This document shows, piece after piece, positions 16,822-25,874 of a DNA stretch of 64,000 nt. Numbering within the stretch: the stretch's first letter is position 1; the number at the start of each line of letters is the position of its first letter. Both the position numbers and the translations under genes were made by a program. Under the pieces are notes generated by a model. That model did no database searches, was not told the origin of the DNA, and saw only the letters and a list, made by a program, of their open reading frames with translations. The DNA comes from Colwellia_A sp047621305 (GTDB lineage Bacteria; Pseudomonadota; Gammaproteobacteria; Enterobacterales; Alteromonadaceae): contig JBLHNB010000020.1 in NCBI GenBank assembly GCA_047621305.1, positions 1-64,000 of the forward strand, written 5' to 3'.

Positions 16822-19800
16822 ATGCTTTTCTGTCGTAATTTTTTTCAATTAGTTGTTTTAAAAAGTAACAGCCCTTGTTTGACCTTGACCACAAAAAAAG
16901 CTAAACAAAATCCTAAAAGATGGTCCATTATACTTTTTTTATGGTTTTGTTTAGGATCTAGTTTACTTATTGGACCATTAAGTTTTGTTGTTAGTGCAGC
17001 TGCAATGCAAAGTGTAGACGACAAACAACCATTAATGGATGTGCTTCAACGGATGAATAAACGTGGCAACAAGGTCATCTATAGCAGTGCACAGGTTCAT
17101 AGCGGCATGTTAGTATCCAAAAAAATTGCTGAGCAATTGTTCAAGCAAACAGTTAAAACCATTAATAAACAAGCCGCTGAGCACACATCTAAAAATATAA
17201 CTGAACACATATCTAAGCCAGGTATTGAATCAGGCTTTAAGCCATCATCCAGCCAGAGCAGCAAAGCTGTTGTAATTGAGCCAAAAAACCAACAAAACAG
17301 TCAAGTACGATTCAATGTACTGCAAAAACTTTTACTGCCTTTTAACCTTACCTTGATAAAAGGTCCGAATAACAGTGTCGTTATTGTTAGGACAGTCAAT
17401 AAAAAACCAACAAAAATATATAGTTATAACATTAATGGTCAAGTGAATGGCCTCAGTACAAAACAAACAATAGATAATGCTAAGTTAACGTTATTCAGGC
17501 GGAACAAGAACAATGGCTTAAAAAGCATCGCTAGCACTTATTCAAACGAATTGGGTGAATTCTCTTTTGAAAAAATTGCAGCCGCTGTTTATCTTATTCG
17601 AGTTGAAGCGCAAGGTTATGACGTCAGCGAAACGGTAATGCCGATTAAAGACAGCTATTTAGAAAAAAATTATCAAGATAATCGTCTGTTAAAAGACAAG
17701 CGGGTTACGCTATATTTAACGGCTGAGTCTATAGAGCGAGTAGTTATTTCTGCTAGCCAATACGGAATTTCTTATGCTGAAATTTCAAATGAGCAATTTT
17801 TTGATCAACAAGATATTGAGCGCATGGCCCATTTGACCAGCGATATTAACCGTGCGGTTGCTAATTTACCTGGCGTAGCAGGAGGGGATATCTCTGCACA
17901 GGTTCATATTCGCGGTGGTACAGCTGAAGAAAATAGCTTTTTATTTGATGGCATGCCGTTATTTGACCCCTACCATATAAAAGCTGCTGGTAGATTTTTT
18001 GGTATAATTGATTCGTTTAACATTGGTGAGGCGCAAATAATTACCGGGGGGGCACCAGTTGAATTTGGTAATCATCTCAGTGGTGTGATTAATATAACGT
18101 CTAACGATTGGCATGAAGATGAGCCTTGGGCAGTAGGCATTAACTTTCTCGATGTTAAAGCAAAGGCGAGTGGCCGCTTAGGCTTTGGTAACGAGAATAA
18201 TAACTGGTTCTTTAGTTTACGACGAGGTTTTTTAGGGGCTATATCAGCAACTTCTACAGCGAGTTTCGATGCATATAAACCAGAATATACCAGCGGTTTT
18301 GGTAAAGTTAATATTGAACTCAGCGATAATACATTACTGACTTGGCATAGCTTAATTACTCAAGACTCGAAAACTTGTATGGTTGCCTGTATTAATGGCG
18401 CTGATGATGATTCATTAACGAGTTATCACTGGTTAACAGCTCAAACACTATGGCTGCCAGGACTCTCTTCCAATATCCTAATAGGGTTGGGACAATTGGA
18501 GAATAACCGTAATGGTTCTAATCACAAAGACTATGGGGATGAATACCTTGATGAGCGCTTAATGGAGACCAACGATAGTGGTGATAGCAGCAATGATTAT
18601 CGGAATGGATTTGTTAATGCCAGTGTTGACGATCAATTAAACTGGCGTTTTCAACTACTAAAGCAAAGCTGGCAGTATAAAGTATCGTCATCACAGATCA
18701 TCAAAGCGGGCTTTAGTGTAAACATACTGTCAGCAGCTTATGACTACAAATTTTTTTCAAAAGGCTATGATCTGTTTAAACCCATAGCTCAGCAATCATT
18801 GCAAAAGGCCTATCAGACAAACTTAAAACCAAGAAGTAAGCATTATTCAGTCTATTTTTCTGATTTATTTAAAGTTAATTCCGCACTAACCGTCGAAATG
18901 GGCTTGCGCTGGGACAAACAACGTTATTCCCAACTTAGCTCTGCTGATCAGTCTAATCAAAATAAGTTTGCCCGTAGTGAAACACAAATTAGTCCACGTA
19001 TAAATGTTGATTATAACAACCATGATGGCAGTAATTACAAGTTCTCTTGGGGACGTTATCATCAAGCTCAGGGTATCCATGAATTGGCAAAGGAGCAGCC
19101 AGTAGCTAATAAAATTAAGTTATTAAACCCTGCACAAAAGGTAACACAAGTTAATTTCTCCTACCAAAGTCAATTGACAGCAAACCTTGACTATAAAGTG
19201 AGCTTGTACCACAAGGATTATCTCTCGGTGTCGCCCCGTTATGAAAACATTTTTGGTAATAATAGTTATATCTATGAAGCTCAGCCTGATCGACGTTTAA
19301 TTGCGCCACAAAACGCGCAGGTGAAGGGCTTTGAAATCGTTTTACAACAAAATGAAGAAAAAAAATTAAATTGGTGGTTAGCGTATTCGTTAAGTAAAGC
19401 AGAAGAAAAAATTAACGGACATACTCAAGCAAGGTTGTGGGATCAGCGTCATAGTATTAGTTTATCAGCCAGTTATCAGTTCGCACAAAACTGTAATGTT
19501 AATGTCATGGGAAATTACCATACTGGCTGGCGCGATACCCCCGTTTATCTTTATCAAAGCGAAAAAAAGGTGGATGATAATCACCCACTGTTGAAATTAG
19601 CGCAGACCTACTCTGAAAAACACCCCGATTTTATTCGGGTCGATATGCGCATAGCTTGTCAGAAAAAGCTAACAAACTCTCGAATTCGATATTTTTTTGA
19701 AGTACTTAACCTCTTTGGTAAAAAGAATGTTTCAAGCTTATCTGAAGCGGAGTTATTATATTCAGAGCAAGGCGCAGTTGAAGGCATAGAGCGTTTCGAT

Positions 19801-19851
19801 GATAGGTCAGTACCTTTTATACCTTCCTTAGGTTTTGTCTGGGAGTTTTAA
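16822..19851 (+). CDS. TonB-dependent receptor with STN and carboxypeptidase-like domains
   Basis: After a long N-region a signal peptide (IILFLWFCLGSSLLIGPLSFVVSAAA) leads into a signalling STN domain. Its halves (PLMDVLQRMNKRGNKVIYSS and RFNVLQKLLLPFNLTLIKGPNNSVVIVR) are separated by about 70 residues of polar sequence. Residues about 205-290 are a carboxypeptidase-regulatory-like domain. The plug follows (INRAVANLPGVAGGDISAQVHIRGG, FLFDGMPLFDPYH, GVINITS), then the beta-barrel ending in FVWEF with terminal aromatic residue. With the upstream sigma and FecR-like genes it should import a ligand and signal its presence. The ligand is unknown. Confidence 0.88.
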   Translation: MLFCRNFFQLVVLKSNSPCLTLTTKKAKQNPKRWSIILFLWFCLGSSLLIGPLSFVVSAAAMQSVDDKQPLMDVLQRMNKRGNKVIYSSAQVHSGMLVSKKIAEQLFKQTVKTINKQAAEHTSKNITEHISKPGIESGFKPSSSQSSKAVVIEPKNQQNSQVRFNVLQKLLLPFNLTLIKGPNNSVVIVRTVNKKPTKIYSYNINGQVNGLSTKQTIDNAKLTLFRRNKNNGLKSIASTYSNELGEFSFEKIAAAVYLIRVEAQGYDVSETVMPIKDSYLEKNYQDNRLLKDKRVTLYLTAESIERVVISASQYGISYAEISNEQFFDQQDIERMAHLTSDINRAVANLPGVAGGDISAQVHIRGGTAEENSFLFDGMPLFDPYHIKAAGRFFGIIDSFNIGEAQIITGGAPVEFGNHLSGVINITSNDWHEDEPWAVGINFLDVKAKASGRLGFGNENNNWFFSLRRGFLGAISATSTASFDAYKPEYTSGFGKVNIELSDNTLLTWHSLITQDSKTCMVACINGADDDSLTSYHWLTAQTLWLPGLSSNILIGLGQLENNRNGSNHKDYGDEYLDERLMETNDSGDSSNDYRNGFVNASVDDQLNWRFQLLKQSWQYKVSSSQIIKAGFSVNILSAAYDYKFFSKGYDLFKPIAQQSLQKAYQTNLKPRSKHYSVYFSDLFKVNSALTVEMGLRWDKQRYSQLSSADQSNQNKFARSETQISPRINVDYNNHDGSNYKFSWGRYHQAQGIHELAKEQPVANKIKLLNPAQKVTQVNFSYQSQLTANLDYKVSLYHKDYLSVSPRYENIFGNNSYIYEAQPDRRLIAPQNAQVKGFEIVLQQNEEKKLNWWLAYSLSKAEEKINGHTQARLWDQRHSISLSASYQFAQNCNVNVMGNYHTGWRDTPVYLYQSEKKVDDNHPLLKLAQTYSEKHPDFIRVDMRIACQKKLTNSRIRYFFEVLNLFGKKNVSSLSEAELLYSEQGAVEGIERFDDRSVPFIPSLGFVWEF

Positions 19852-19891
19852 AACCTATGATTAAGGCGTTAAAACTCCCGGACAGTAATTG

Positions 19892-20827
19892 CTATCTGTT
19901 ACGCATAAGTACCTTACTTTTACGGGCAAAGAGTATAGAGGCAAGCAATAGTAAATAACTTGGCTTTGATGATCCTCCACTGCTTCCCTCTCGGTCTTCG
20001 TTATTGGCGTAATCGGGCGCTTTATCATTATGTTCGACCTCTGAATAAAGTGGGCCAGCATAATATCCTGGATATTCTACCTTCATGACTTCTTTAATCC
20101 AATCAAGCTCTTGGCTGACCCGGGTATAATAGTCTGAACCGCCATAAAACTGGTCCCCAAATGAACTAACACCAGCGATAAAACGGCCCTCACTTGTTTC
20201 TATATAGGCTGGGCCACCACTATCACCCGGACCACCAACACCTTCCAGAGGTAAGCTAGTACCGTCAGCTGGGTTATCAAATTTAAACCCTAGGTGGTAA
20301 TCATTCGCAAGTGAAGTAACGTTATCTGCCCCGTGTAACAAGCTCCAACCTGTACTAACATCTAAACCGTCCACGGCGTTACCAAGTCCACCGAAGCCAG
20401 CCAATTTTAATGTTTGACCTAATTCGTCTGAGCCTTCATAAAGTGGCGTTGGCTCTATAGTATAAATCGGTTCATGCAGTTCAACTAAGGCGATATCATG
20501 AATTGAAGTGCTGTAGGCGGGGTGTGAGTAAATTGCTTTGATGCTTATTTGTTGGTCGAGAATAACCAATTTACCAAACTTTGCTACGCTCCAGCCTAAC
20601 TCTGGGTCAACACAATGAGCCGCCGTTAATGCCCAGCGCGGCGTAATCAGTGTTGCTGAGCAAAGGTCAGAACGAATGGCCGATGGGTAATTGTAGAGAT
20701 CTAGTAAATATAACTCACGGTCAACATCATGTCGCATGACGATGGCACTAACCGTGCTTGATTGTACTAAAAATAGTATGGGTAGCATAATATGAAACAA
20801 AAAGTGCTTGAGTAAGTTTTTCTTCAT
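19892..20827 (-). CDS. Secreted trypsin-like serine protease with GlyGly-CTERM
   Basis: A signal peptide (about residues 1-28) is followed by an S1 peptidase domain: H in LTAAHCV, D in HDIALVEL and S in GPGDSGGPAYI complete the catalytic triad. The C-terminus has GSSGGSS, a hydrophobic helix (YLLLLASILFA) and a basic end, the GlyGly-CTERM pattern processed by rhombosortase in type II secretion-competent bacteria. The protein is closely similar along its whole length to the product of 21236-22150, and the genes lie in tandem. It is convergent with the TonB receptor operon. Confidence 0.9.
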   Translation of the reverse strand: MKKNLLKHFLFHIMLPILFLVQSSTVSAIVMRHDVDRELYLLDLYNYPSAIRSDLCSATLITPRWALTAAHCVDPELGWSVAKFGKLVILDQQISIKAIYSHPAYSTSIHDIALVELHEPIYTIEPTPLYEGSDELGQTLKLAGFGGLGNAVDGLDVSTGWSLLHGADNVTSLANDYHLGFKFDNPADGTSLPLEGVGGPGDSGGPAYIETSEGRFIAGVSSFGDQFYGGSDYYTRVSQELDWIKEVMKVEYPGYYAGPLYSEVEHNDKAPDYANNEDREGSSGGSSKPSYLLLLASILFARKSKVLMRNR

Positions 20828-21235
20828 GGGAGGCTGTTCCTTTGGTTGTTTTTTATTGTCAATAAACTACGTTTTTTCAAAATGATAAACTCCTATATAT
20901 TGATGATAAATAGCTACGATATACATATGCCTAAGCCGCGAAATATTTATCAACAGTTGTTTTAGCTAAGGTTATTCGGTTAGAGTGATCATAATTACAA
21001 AATCCTTCGGAAATTTTTGATTATTAACCTATTTAAGATGTGTGGATCGCTTGTTAGTATTTAATTAGGGAGAGTTCACTGGGGTGTTACTTATACTCAA
21101 CAAGTAGTGTTGTCGAACTAAGCTATTTTCTTATAAGAATTAACATGCCAGAAAATGCTCTGGCATGTTTCAATTTTTTTAGACTACATTATTTCCTGTA
21201 ACCCTAAGCCATATCGATGGCGATAAAGCGTGGCA
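20828..21235. other. Intergenic region between tandem protease genes
   Basis: This 408-base region contains no ORF. Its part at 20945-21030 (TTATCAACAGTTGTTT, GGTTAGAGTGAT, TTCGGAAATTTTTGAT) resembles the sequence upstream of the second protease gene at 22310-22385, so the duplicated unit included upstream DNA. A hairpin terminator lies at 21142-21180, and a short palindrome TTCTTATAAGAA at 21128-21139. Confidence 0.65.
21142..21180 (+). terminator. Strong hairpin with T-run
   Basis: AACATGCCAGA (21142-21152) and TCTGGCATGTT (21159-21169) form a perfect 11-base-pair stem with a 6-base loop, followed by TCAATTTTTTT on the + strand. By sequence it is an intrinsic terminator for rightward transcription, yet both flanking genes run leftward. 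It may be bidirectional in effect, stopping the protease gene at 21236. Confidence 0.7.
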
Positions 21236-22150
21236 TTAATCAAGTACCTTGCTCTTACGGGAAAATAATATAATGGCAAGAAAAAGCAAATAGACTGAAC
21301 TTGATGATCCTCCGCTGCTCCCCTCATTCTTAGTTATGGTTTCGGCTGCGTTATCATTCTGTTTTGGCTCTGAATAAAGCGGACCACCATAGTTTCCCGG
21401 ATATTCATCGTTCATTACCTCTTTTAGCCAATTAAGCTCTTTGCTCACTCGGGTATAATAGTCGTAATCACCATATTGCCAAGCGCCATATGAGCTAACA
21501 CCTGCGACAAAACGGCCCTCACTTGTTTCTATATAGGCAGCGCCGCCACTATCACCAGGGCCACCAACACCTTCTAGGGGTAAACTATTGCCATCAGCAG
21601 GATTATCAAACAGAAATCCTAGCAAGTACTCATTCACTCCTGCGGTAATATTATCCGCCCCATGTAACACGCTAAGGCCTGCATAAGGCTCTAATCCGTC
21701 GACTGGGTTACCAAGATCACCGTAACCCGCTAATTTTAATGTTTTCCCCAATTCATCTGAGCCTTCGTAAGGAGGGGTAGACTCCATGCTATAAATGGGC
21801 TCTTGCAATTCAATAAGTGCGATATCATGTCTTATGAATTCATAGTCTTCAGTGTTATAGCCTGGGTGCTCATGGAGTTTTTTGATGGTTATAACTTCAT
21901 CAAATATGATCAATTCGCCAAATTCTGGGCCAATACAATGGGCTGCTGTTAACGCCCAACGTGGCGCAATGAGTGTTGCCGAACAATCACCCGAATGAAT
22001 GGCTGATTGGTAATTGTAAGGGTCTAATAGATATTGCTCACGGTCAACATCATGTCGCATGATGATGGCGCTAACCGTGCTTGATTGTGCTAAAAGTAGC
22101 ACGGGTAACACAATATAAAATAAAGAGTTACTGAGTAAATTGTTCTTCAT
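21236..22150 (-). CDS. Secreted trypsin-like serine protease with GlyGly-CTERM (paralogue)
   Basis: The order is signal peptide, S1 domain with LTAAHCI, HDIALIEL and GPGDSGGAAYI, then GSSGGSSSS, a hydrophobic helix (VYLLFLAIILF) and SRKSK, the GlyGly-CTERM sorting pattern. It is nearly collinear with the protease encoded at 19892-20827, differing most in the loop after the catalytic His and in a P to A change beside the catalytic Ser. The pair arose by tandem duplication. Secretion by a type II system and anchoring after rhombosortase cleavage are predicted from the family. Confidence 0.9.
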   Translation of the reverse strand: MKNNLLSNSLFYIVLPVLLLAQSSTVSAIIMRHDVDREQYLLDPYNYQSAIHSGDCSATLIAPRWALTAAHCIGPEFGELIIFDEVITIKKLHEHPGYNTEDYEFIRHDIALIELQEPIYSMESTPPYEGSDELGKTLKLAGYGDLGNPVDGLEPYAGLSVLHGADNITAGVNEYLLGFLFDNPADGNSLPLEGVGGPGDSGGAAYIETSEGRFVAGVSSYGAWQYGDYDYYTRVSKELNWLKEVMNDEYPGNYGGPLYSEPKQNDNAAETITKNEGSSGGSSSSVYLLFLAIILFSRKSKVLD

Positions 22151-22398
22151 GGAGAATCTCCGATTTTAAATTTATTATTTTTAGTTTAGGTTTGATAAGC
22201 ACTTCAGTCTGATAAGCAGATTAAGTGGCAATCAAATATTCACTGGCACCAACGAAAGCGATGATGAGCCAAGAAAGCTCTTTTCTAATTCACAGTGCTT
22301 CGGAATTTTTATCAACAATCGTTTGGGCAGGTTCTTTGGTTAGAGTGATATGAATCGATAAATCATTCGGACATTTTTTGATAAATCTAGTAAACCTA

Positions 22399-22515
22399 GT
22401 TTTATCACACGCAGTGCAGTGACAAAATAATTAACTACTATGTTAAGCACCTTGAAGGACTACTAAAAGTATTGTGACTTATTGACTTTATCTAACATGA
22501 CTTGACCACGACCTG
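22399..22515 (-). pseudogene. Remnant of a second ABC ATPase/permease gene junction
   Basis: On the minus strand 22515-22444 encodes GRGQVMLDKVNKSQYF then a stop, matching DGQIMLDKANN at the C-terminus of the ATPase encoded at 25136-25849. Next to it, CTTAACATAGTAGTTAATT then TATTTTGTC encodes IVVNYFVTALRVIK, matching the permease start MIVNYFITTHRAIK encoded at 25134, with the ATG now ATA. This is therefore the decayed junction of a former paralogous transporter pair. Its remainder is gone. It lies in the 578-base gap 22151-22728, which otherwise shows only upstream sequence shared with the protease duplication. Confidence 0.75.
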
Positions 22516-22728
22516 AAGGCTTCAGGATAAAAAATTTTTTCTATAAAGCGTTAAGTTAATATGACTCAGTGCGACTTTTTTTGGTTTACAGTACCAAAAA
22601 CTCGATTTAGGTTAGATAGTTGAATCATGGTTATTATTCCTTTAATCCAATATTATTTTTGCTATTGTATTTTTAAAAATTTGTCTTCGAAGCTTGCTCC
22701 TTCAGTTTCAAAGACAAACCAAGAACAA

Positions 22729-25134
22729 TTACTCATCACGAAGAATAAGTGAGGGTCTGTAACTAGCCGCTTTAAAGGCAAGGCTGGCCACAGTAAGCCA
22801 AGTAATTACCGTGATAATCGCTGCAGCAATAACGTAAACCCAAACAGTTTGTTCGATACGCTCATTAAAATTGGCTAGCCAGTCACCGACTAACCAGTAA
22901 CTTAATGGGTAAGCGATGATAATACTTATTACCACCAAGAGAAGAAATTCTTTAGCGAGTAAGTTCACGATACTTAAGCGTGTCGCACCGAGCACTTTAC
23001 GAATGGCTACTTCTTTTTGACGACGCAGGGCCGCAAATGATGCTAAACCAAAAGTGCCTAAGCAGGTTAAAAAAATAGCTAATAAACTAAAAATAGTTAC
23101 CATATCTAATGCTCGTTTTTCGTTCTTGTGAGCATTAGCGTAATCGTCTGTTAATTGGCTAATGTCGACATCACTTAAATTTAGCTCTGTACTTATTAAT
23201 TGTTGTAGCTGTTTGCTAAGCTCAGCCATATCGACATTACTAGTTTTTATCACGAGGTCACTTGTAACACTTTGGTCAAAAAAACCTAAATTTAATGACA
23301 TCGGCAATACTTGTTGTCGTGCAGAGCCAATTTTGACATTTTCGATAACACCAATCACTTTAGCTTTCATATTACGCATTGGTTCTATGAGAGTTAACCC
23401 TATAACTGAATCAACGTCTTGATAACCTGCTAATTCAGCCATACGACGACTGACAATCACACTGACGGTGCGAACCCTTTCTTCATCTCTATAATACCAA
23501 TCACCACTGAATTTTGGGGAAAAATCACGTCCTGCAAGTAATTTAAGACCTAAGGTCTCAATAGGATAGTAGCCCGTTGCAACAGAGGGTTGCATACCAT
23601 TTAATACCTCTCCGTTTGGCCAAGTGAATTGCAGACTAGACTCCATATCATCGGTAAAATTGGTATTGGAGGCTGTAACTTGCTCAACACCGGGTAAGTC
23701 TTTAATCGCATCGAACAAGTTATTGTGATCTTGTTTATATATAACGTCACTAGGCAGTGACTTAACGATGAGCTTTGATGATTTTTCATAACCCACAGGC
23801 AAATTATCGATCAACTGCATTTGTTGATATAAAGACACTGAGGCGATAATTAAGCCAATAGATAAAGTACTTTGTAAACATAGAGTTAACTTCCGGACAA
23901 AAATGGCCGTACCACCACGAATTAGATCGCCACTGAGCACACGTTTAGCGCTAAAAGAGGCGATAAATAGTGCGGGGTATAAACCAGAAAGTAAGCCTAC
24001 CGCTAAAATAACGGCAACACTCATCCACATAAATATTGAACCGTAACTTAAGCTAAGCTCTCTATCCATAAGCACATTAAATTCAGATAAAGTTAATTCA
24101 ACTAGTGCAAATGCAGTTAACCCTGCGAGTGCGACCACCACAAATGATTCTGTGAGAAACTGGGTAACTAGCTGTGTTTTTGTTGCGCCTAATGCTTTAC
24201 GAACCCCAACTTCTTTGGCACGTTTTACTGACTGAGCAATAGTTAAATTAATAAAGTTGATACTGGCAATGAGGATCAAAATAACACTTAGTCCAATGCA
24301 TATTTGTAGCACTGTTGACGAACCGCCAGTTTTCATTGCTGCCGGATCATTGCCATTAAGATGTAAATCTTCCATATTAACTAATGCCATTTTCACCTTT
24401 TTTTTAACTTGCCAAGGAAAAATGGCATGACTTTCTTTATTCAATTTCTTAGTAAATGTCGATATATCAGTACCTGTCAATAATTTATAATAAACATAAC
24501 CGTTACCCTCTAGCATCAATTGGGTTGGCATATGAATCAGGCTATCAAACTTAAAATGCGTGTTTTCAGGTAAATTTTTGAAGATAGCGCCTATGGTGTA
24601 TTGCTCTTCTTCACGATGTAACACTTGACCAATCACTTGGTTGTGACCAAAAAGCCGAATGGCTTCACGTTCACTTAACACTAATTGATTTGGCTCTGAT
24701 AACGCTTGTGTAATGTCACCCGCAATAGTAGTTAAGTTAACAAAATCAAGAATATTAACAGATGCCATAAAAAAGTCATTTAGTCTATGAAGATTGCCAG
24801 CCACTTCAACTAAGTTACTCAGCCCTTGTCCAATACTTTGCGTATTAACAAGCCTGAATATAGATTCTACCTGACTATTATTTTTAACTTTCTCGGCAAC
24901 CCTAAAACCACTAATAGATATGGCTTGTAAACCTACCGCTGTATAATCTGTAAGACCAAGGTAAACACGTTCGCTGTCTGGATGGTGTTTATCATATGAC
25001 AATTCATGTTGAGCAAATAACGCCATCAAAATGGCCGCGGCTATGCCGATACTAAAACCAATGACATTAAGAAAAAAATGTTGTTTGTCTTTTTTTATTG
25101 CGCGGTGTGTAGTGATAAAATAATTAACGATCAT
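22729..25134 (-). CDS. FtsX/MacB-like ABC transporter permease
   Basis: This protein of about 801 residues begins MIVNYFITTHRAIKKDKQHFFLNVIGFSIGIAAAILMALF. It has a periplasmic MacB_PCD domain, a first FtsX domain (SINFINLTIAQSVKRAKEVGVRKALGATKTQL) and a second near the end (ALRRQKEVAIRKVLGATRLSIVNLL). The start at 25134 is preferred over 25176 because it lies one base after the ATPase stop in TAACATG and matches the N-terminus of related permeases. It forms an operon with the ATPase and HlyD-like adaptor upstream. The substrate may be a peptide or lipid; none can be named. Confidence 0.9.
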   Translation of the reverse strand: MIVNYFITTHRAIKKDKQHFFLNVIGFSIGIAAAILMALFAQHELSYDKHHPDSERVYLGLTDYTAVGLQAISISGFRVAEKVKNNSQVESIFRLVNTQSIGQGLSNLVEVAGNLHRLNDFFMASVNILDFVNLTTIAGDITQALSEPNQLVLSEREAIRLFGHNQVIGQVLHREEEQYTIGAIFKNLPENTHFKFDSLIHMPTQLMLEGNGYVYYKLLTGTDISTFTKKLNKESHAIFPWQVKKKVKMALVNMEDLHLNGNDPAAMKTGGSSTVLQICIGLSVILILIASINFINLTIAQSVKRAKEVGVRKALGATKTQLVTQFLTESFVVVALAGLTAFALVELTLSEFNVLMDRELSLSYGSIFMWMSVAVILAVGLLSGLYPALFIASFSAKRVLSGDLIRGGTAIFVRKLTLCLQSTLSIGLIIASVSLYQQMQLIDNLPVGYEKSSKLIVKSLPSDVIYKQDHNNLFDAIKDLPGVEQVTASNTNFTDDMESSLQFTWPNGEVLNGMQPSVATGYYPIETLGLKLLAGRDFSPKFSGDWYYRDEERVRTVSVIVSRRMAELAGYQDVDSVIGLTLIEPMRNMKAKVIGVIENVKIGSARQQVLPMSLNLGFFDQSVTSDLVIKTSNVDMAELSKQLQQLISTELNLSDVDISQLTDDYANAHKNEKRALDMVTIFSLLAIFLTCLGTFGLASFAALRRQKEVAIRKVLGATRLSIVNLLAKEFLLLVVISIIIAYPLSYWLVGDWLANFNERIEQTVWVYVIAAAIITVITWLTVASLAFKAASYRPSLILRDE

Positions 25135-25135
25135 G

Positions 25136-25849
25136 TTAAGCAACCTCTGATGGAAAATCAGATTGTTGGGGTGCATTATTTGCTTTATCTAACATAATTT
25201 GGCCATCTAACAAGCGTACCAAACGGTCGGCATAATTAGCGTCTTTTTCAGCGTGAGTTACCATAATAACGGTAGTGCCTTCTTTATTTAACTCTCGTAA
25301 CATCGCCATCACTTCATCACCATTTTTTGAGTCCAGATTACCCGTTGGCTCATCGGCTAAAATCAATTTAGGCTTGCTGACAAGAGCGCGCGCAACGGCA
25401 ACACGTTGTTGCTGACCTCCTGAAAGTTGTTGAGGTAAATGATCGGCTCTATGGTCAATACCAACGCGTTTTAAAATAGCTTCAACACGTTGTTTTCGCT
25501 CGCCTTTGCTAATTTTTTGATATTGCAGTGGTAGTTCAACATTTTCATAAACGGTCAATTCATCAATTAAATTAAAACTTTGAAAAACAAACCCAATGGA
25601 AGACTTACGTAACTCGGCTAATTTTACTTCACTATATGTTGATATATCACTGCCTGAGAATTCAAAGCTGCCACTTGACGGTGAGTCTAGCATGCCCAAT
25701 ATAGATAATAAGGTTGATTTACCACAGCCAGACGGGCCCATGATGGCAACGAACTCTCCTTTATTAACGGTTAAATTAATATTACTTAGCGCGGTTGTTT
25801 CTAAATCTAATGTTCGAAATACCCGGCTTAAGTTATTTATTTTAATCAT
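25136..25849 (-). CDS. ABC transporter ATPase, MacB/LolD type
   Basis: Walker A GPSGCGKS is near residue 39, the Q-loop in FVFQSFNL, the signature LSGGQQQRVAVARAL and Walker B LILADEPTGNLD, then MVTHAE with the switch His. The C-terminal extension of about 15 residues is polar. It sits between the adaptor and permease genes with almost no gap, so it is cotranscribed with both. It is related to, but distinct from, the ATPase at 8662-9336 in the other export operon. Confidence 0.93.
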   Translation of the reverse strand: MIKINNLSRVFRTLDLETTALSNINLTVNKGEFVAIMGPSGCGKSTLLSILGMLDSPSSGSFEFSGSDISTYSEVKLAELRKSSIGFVFQSFNLIDELTVYENVELPLQYQKISKGERKQRVEAILKRVGIDHRADHLPQQLSGGQQQRVAVARALVSKPKLILADEPTGNLDSKNGDEVMAMLRELNKEGTTVIMVTHAEKDANYADRLVRLLDGQIMLDKANNAPQQSDFPSEVA

Positions 25850-25874
25850 TATTATTCCTTTACGTTAATGTAAG

